From Ignavibacteria bacterium (GTDB lineage Bacteria > Bacteroidota > Ignavibacteria > Tepidaquicellales > Tepidaquicellaceae): a DNA stretch of 19,986 nucleotides. Positions 18,255 to 19,986 of this stretch are shown one piece after another. A program made the position numbers and the translations under genes. Where the stretch lies: NCBI GenBank assembly GCA_016710985.1, contig JADJTX010000057.1, positions 1 to 19,986 of the forward strand, in the 5' to 3' direction. Each line of letters opens with the position of its first letter. Positions within the stretch are counted from its first letter, which is position 1. The notes under the pieces are model-generated. The model had not been told where the DNA came from. It searched no databases and saw nothing but the letters and a program-made list of their open reading frames with translations.

Positions 18255-19281
18255 TCATTTCGTCACGACAATTATTTCTCCTGAAATTAATTTATTCGGA
18301 TCTCCTGCATCTTTCCGTTTACTTCAGGCGATATGAATTTTATTGCTTTCATTATAAACATAACTGACACCATTATCTTTAAGACCGAATATCTTAATGC
18401 CTCAGAAACTGTTTTCCTTAAATTCTTTTATCGTCTGAAACACAGCTTCATCAACCTGTTTAACCATACTAGTAAGTACAAATCCCGGAGCTTCTTTTTC
18501 CTGATCCATATCGACTCCAATAGCCAGAATATTTTTTTCTCTTGAAGCTTCAAACAATCCTAATCCTGATAATCCTGAAGCATGATAAATTATATCTGCG
18601 CCGCTTGAAATCTGATTTAATGCGATCTCTTTAGCTTTTCCCCGGATCTTAAATCTTCCAGGTGTCACGCTTACATAGGCTGATAATACCTTGCAATCCA
18701 GATTTGAATATTTCACACCTTGTTCCTATCCGGTCTCAAATTTTCTGATAAGCGAAGATTCCATACCTCCAATAAATCCGACTTTATTTGTTTTTGTGAT
18801 CATACCGGCTAATGCTCCGACAAGAAAAGATCCCTCTTCTTCGCGGAATTCTATTGCCTGAACATTAGGAAGAATTGTTTTGGTTGGGTCCACTGAATAA
18901 TCAATGCATGCAAATTTTTTGTCCGGAAATTCCTTTGCGATGTTATTTATATCCTCTGTGAAAATAAATCCAACTCCGAATATTAATCCGATATCTTTTC
19001 TGCTTGCAAGCTTTCTGAGCGCGGACTCCCTGTCGGAGCCATCACCCGGATCTATTGATTCAAAATCAATGCCGAGCTTAGTTTTAGCTTCTTCAAGTCC
19101 TTTATATGCTGCATCATTAAATGATTTATCACCTCTGCCGCCAATATCAAATACAAGTCCGACTTTGATCTTGTTTGCATCTTCTTTTCCGGAATCTGTG
19201 CCACCAGGCGTTTTGTCATCTTTTACCGCATGAAATTAATGTGAAACTTAAAAAAATTAAAATCAGAATTTTATTTATCAT
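18255..19281 (-). pseudogene. BMP/PnrA-like nucleoside-binding lipoprotein of an ABC importer, disrupted
   Basis: Substrate-binding lipoprotein of the Bmp/Med/TmpC/PnrA family, whose characterised members bind purine nucleosides outside the inner membrane. From ATG 19281 a short signal peptide ends in the lipobox LISC-G. Family motifs: VGLVFDIGGRGDKSFNDAAY, SIDPGDGSDRESALRKL, FREEEGSFLVGALAG, VGFIGGMESSLIRKFETG, GADIIYHASGLSGLGLFEA, IGVDMDQEKEAPGFVLTSMV and the C-terminal LISGEIIVVTK before TGA. Damage: an indel just after the lipobox (about 19216-19226); TAG at 18726-18728 where the family has Tyr (GYE.GV); TGA at 18402-18404 where Gly is expected; and two compensating shifts near 18290-18330. 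It is 27 bp downstream of tdk, probably the same operon. No permease or ATPase gene is in view. Confidence 0.85.
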
Positions 19282-19308
19282 TATTATTATTATTTATGTT
19301 AAAATATT

Positions 19309-19899
19309 TTAACTTGACTGGACGAATTTTTCGGAATTGACAACATGGTGAAGACGGCAGCGGGCTTCATAATGATCTGTAGCGCCAACAAGTATTTTAT
19401 TGTCGCTGTCAGAATTTCGTTGTGTCCTGTTTGCAGGTGCTCCGCAAACTACACAAACAGCAACGTCTTGGTAATATACTCAGCAACCGATGAAGCTGCG
19501 GCATCGGTTCAAAGGCAAAGCTCTGTAATCCTGGTCAAGACCGGCTACGATCACACGTCTTCCGGAGTCTGCAAGATTCTGGCATATCTCTATCAGATTG
19601 TTATCAAAAAACTGAGCTTCATCAATTCCGATCACTTCTACATCAAAACTTTTTTCCGGAATTTCTGATGCATCTTCGACTACAACAGATGGATAAGACT
19701 GTTCGTTATGAGATACAATTTCAAATTCACTGTATCTGTTATCAATTTTTGGTTTAAATACCTTAACTCTTTGTTTGGCAATTTCAGCTCTTCTTATCCT
19801 TCTTATCAGTTCTTCAGTTTTTCCGGAGAACATGCTTCCGCAGATCACTTCAATATGTCCGGTCTTTTTAAATGTCCGGATCTGTAAATTTTCATTCAT
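19309..19899 (-). pseudogene. tdk: Thymidine kinase (type II), three frameshifts
   Basis: Cytoplasmic salvage enzyme that phosphorylates thymidine with ATP. The first 130 or so codons are intact: P-loop GSMFSGKT at residues 21-28, DEAQFF at 93-98 with catalytic E94, and AGLDQDYRALP in the lasso region. The frame then slips near 19512 (before FEPMPQL), 19495 (before AEYITK) and 19466, after which CVVCGAPANRTQR (zinc CxxC) and the second zinc region EARCRLHH are read in order, up to TAA at 19311-19309. The rebuilt length of about 196 residues is normal. ATG at 19899, 10 nt after the stop of an upstream gene. All conserved residues survive in one frame or another, which favours sequence error over decay. 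Confidence 0.9.
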
Positions 19900-19909
19900 T
19901 ATTTAATAT

Positions 19910-19986
19910 TTAAAAAAGTTTTGTCAAAAGCTCCGGAAGTAATTCAAGAAGCTTTACGATCTTGAACTGCTTTGCCGTTCTCACTG
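19910..19986 (-). CDS. C-terminal end of an unidentified upstream gene
   Basis: One minus-strand frame is open from the window edge to a TAA at 19912-19910, giving 24 residues (VRTAKQFKIVKLLELLPELL then TKLF), amphipathic and helical in look. It ends 10 nt before the tdk start, so it would be the preceding gene of the same operon. Too short to identify, and a chance open frame remains possible. Confidence 0.4.
   Translation of the reverse strand, partial: VRTAKQFKIVKLLELLPELLTKLF

Noticed and set aside
18402..18728. In-frame TGA and TAG in the BMP lipoprotein as recoded sense codons (selenocysteine or reassignment)
   Set aside because: Intact genes in the same window use TGA and TAG as normal stops, the two codons replace Gly and Tyr rather than one residue, and indels lie in the same gene. 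Sequence error or decay explains all of it.

Overview
The window looks like a piece of an AT-rich genome from the Bacteroidota / Ignavibacteria / Chlorobi group. Three things point there: a SprA-type Type IX secretion translocon gene, a helical protein family that is common in Bacteroidota, and Bacteroidota-style promoter boxes (TTG, about 20 nt, TAnnTTTG) with few Shine-Dalgarno sites. The exact lineage is inferred; Ignavibacteria or a relative is my best guess.

Positions 1-5295 (minus strand) hold a clean F-type ATP synthase operon, transcribed right to left: atpZ-like, atpI-like, atpB (a), atpE (c), atpF (b), atpH (delta), atpA (alpha) and the first part of atpG (gamma), which runs off the left edge. 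atpD and atpC are not in view. A good promoter lies just upstream of the first gene. Only atpE and atpA have strong AGGAG ribosome binding sites; atpB and atpG start at TTG and atpI probably at CTG.

Positions 5504-7751 hold a plus-strand helical protein of unknown function (one frameshift), a convergent short-chain dehydrogenase (minus), an intrinsic-terminator hairpin and tRNA-Arg(TCT) (minus).

Positions 7864-17713 hold two large divergent envelope genes. On the minus strand is a roughly 1,030-codon gene for a signal peptide, a zinc gluzincin peptidase (HEFTH), six TolB-like PD40 repeats and an Omp85-like barrel. On the plus strand is a roughly 2,190-codon sprA. Both are recognisable from end to end but broken by many frameshifts.

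Positions 18255-19986 hold a minus-strand cluster: a BMP/PnrA-like nucleoside-binding lipoprotein gene, thymidine kinase (tdk) and the last codons of an upstream gene. Together these suggest nucleoside salvage. The lipoprotein and tdk genes also carry frameshifts or stops.

Two patterns cut across the genes. The left 7.8 kb has one reading-frame break while the right 12 kb has dozens, spread over unrelated genes. Also, 7-bp tandem arrays with three different unit sequences begin at or within a few bases of the stop codons of three minus-strand genes (atpA, atpH and the BMP gene).
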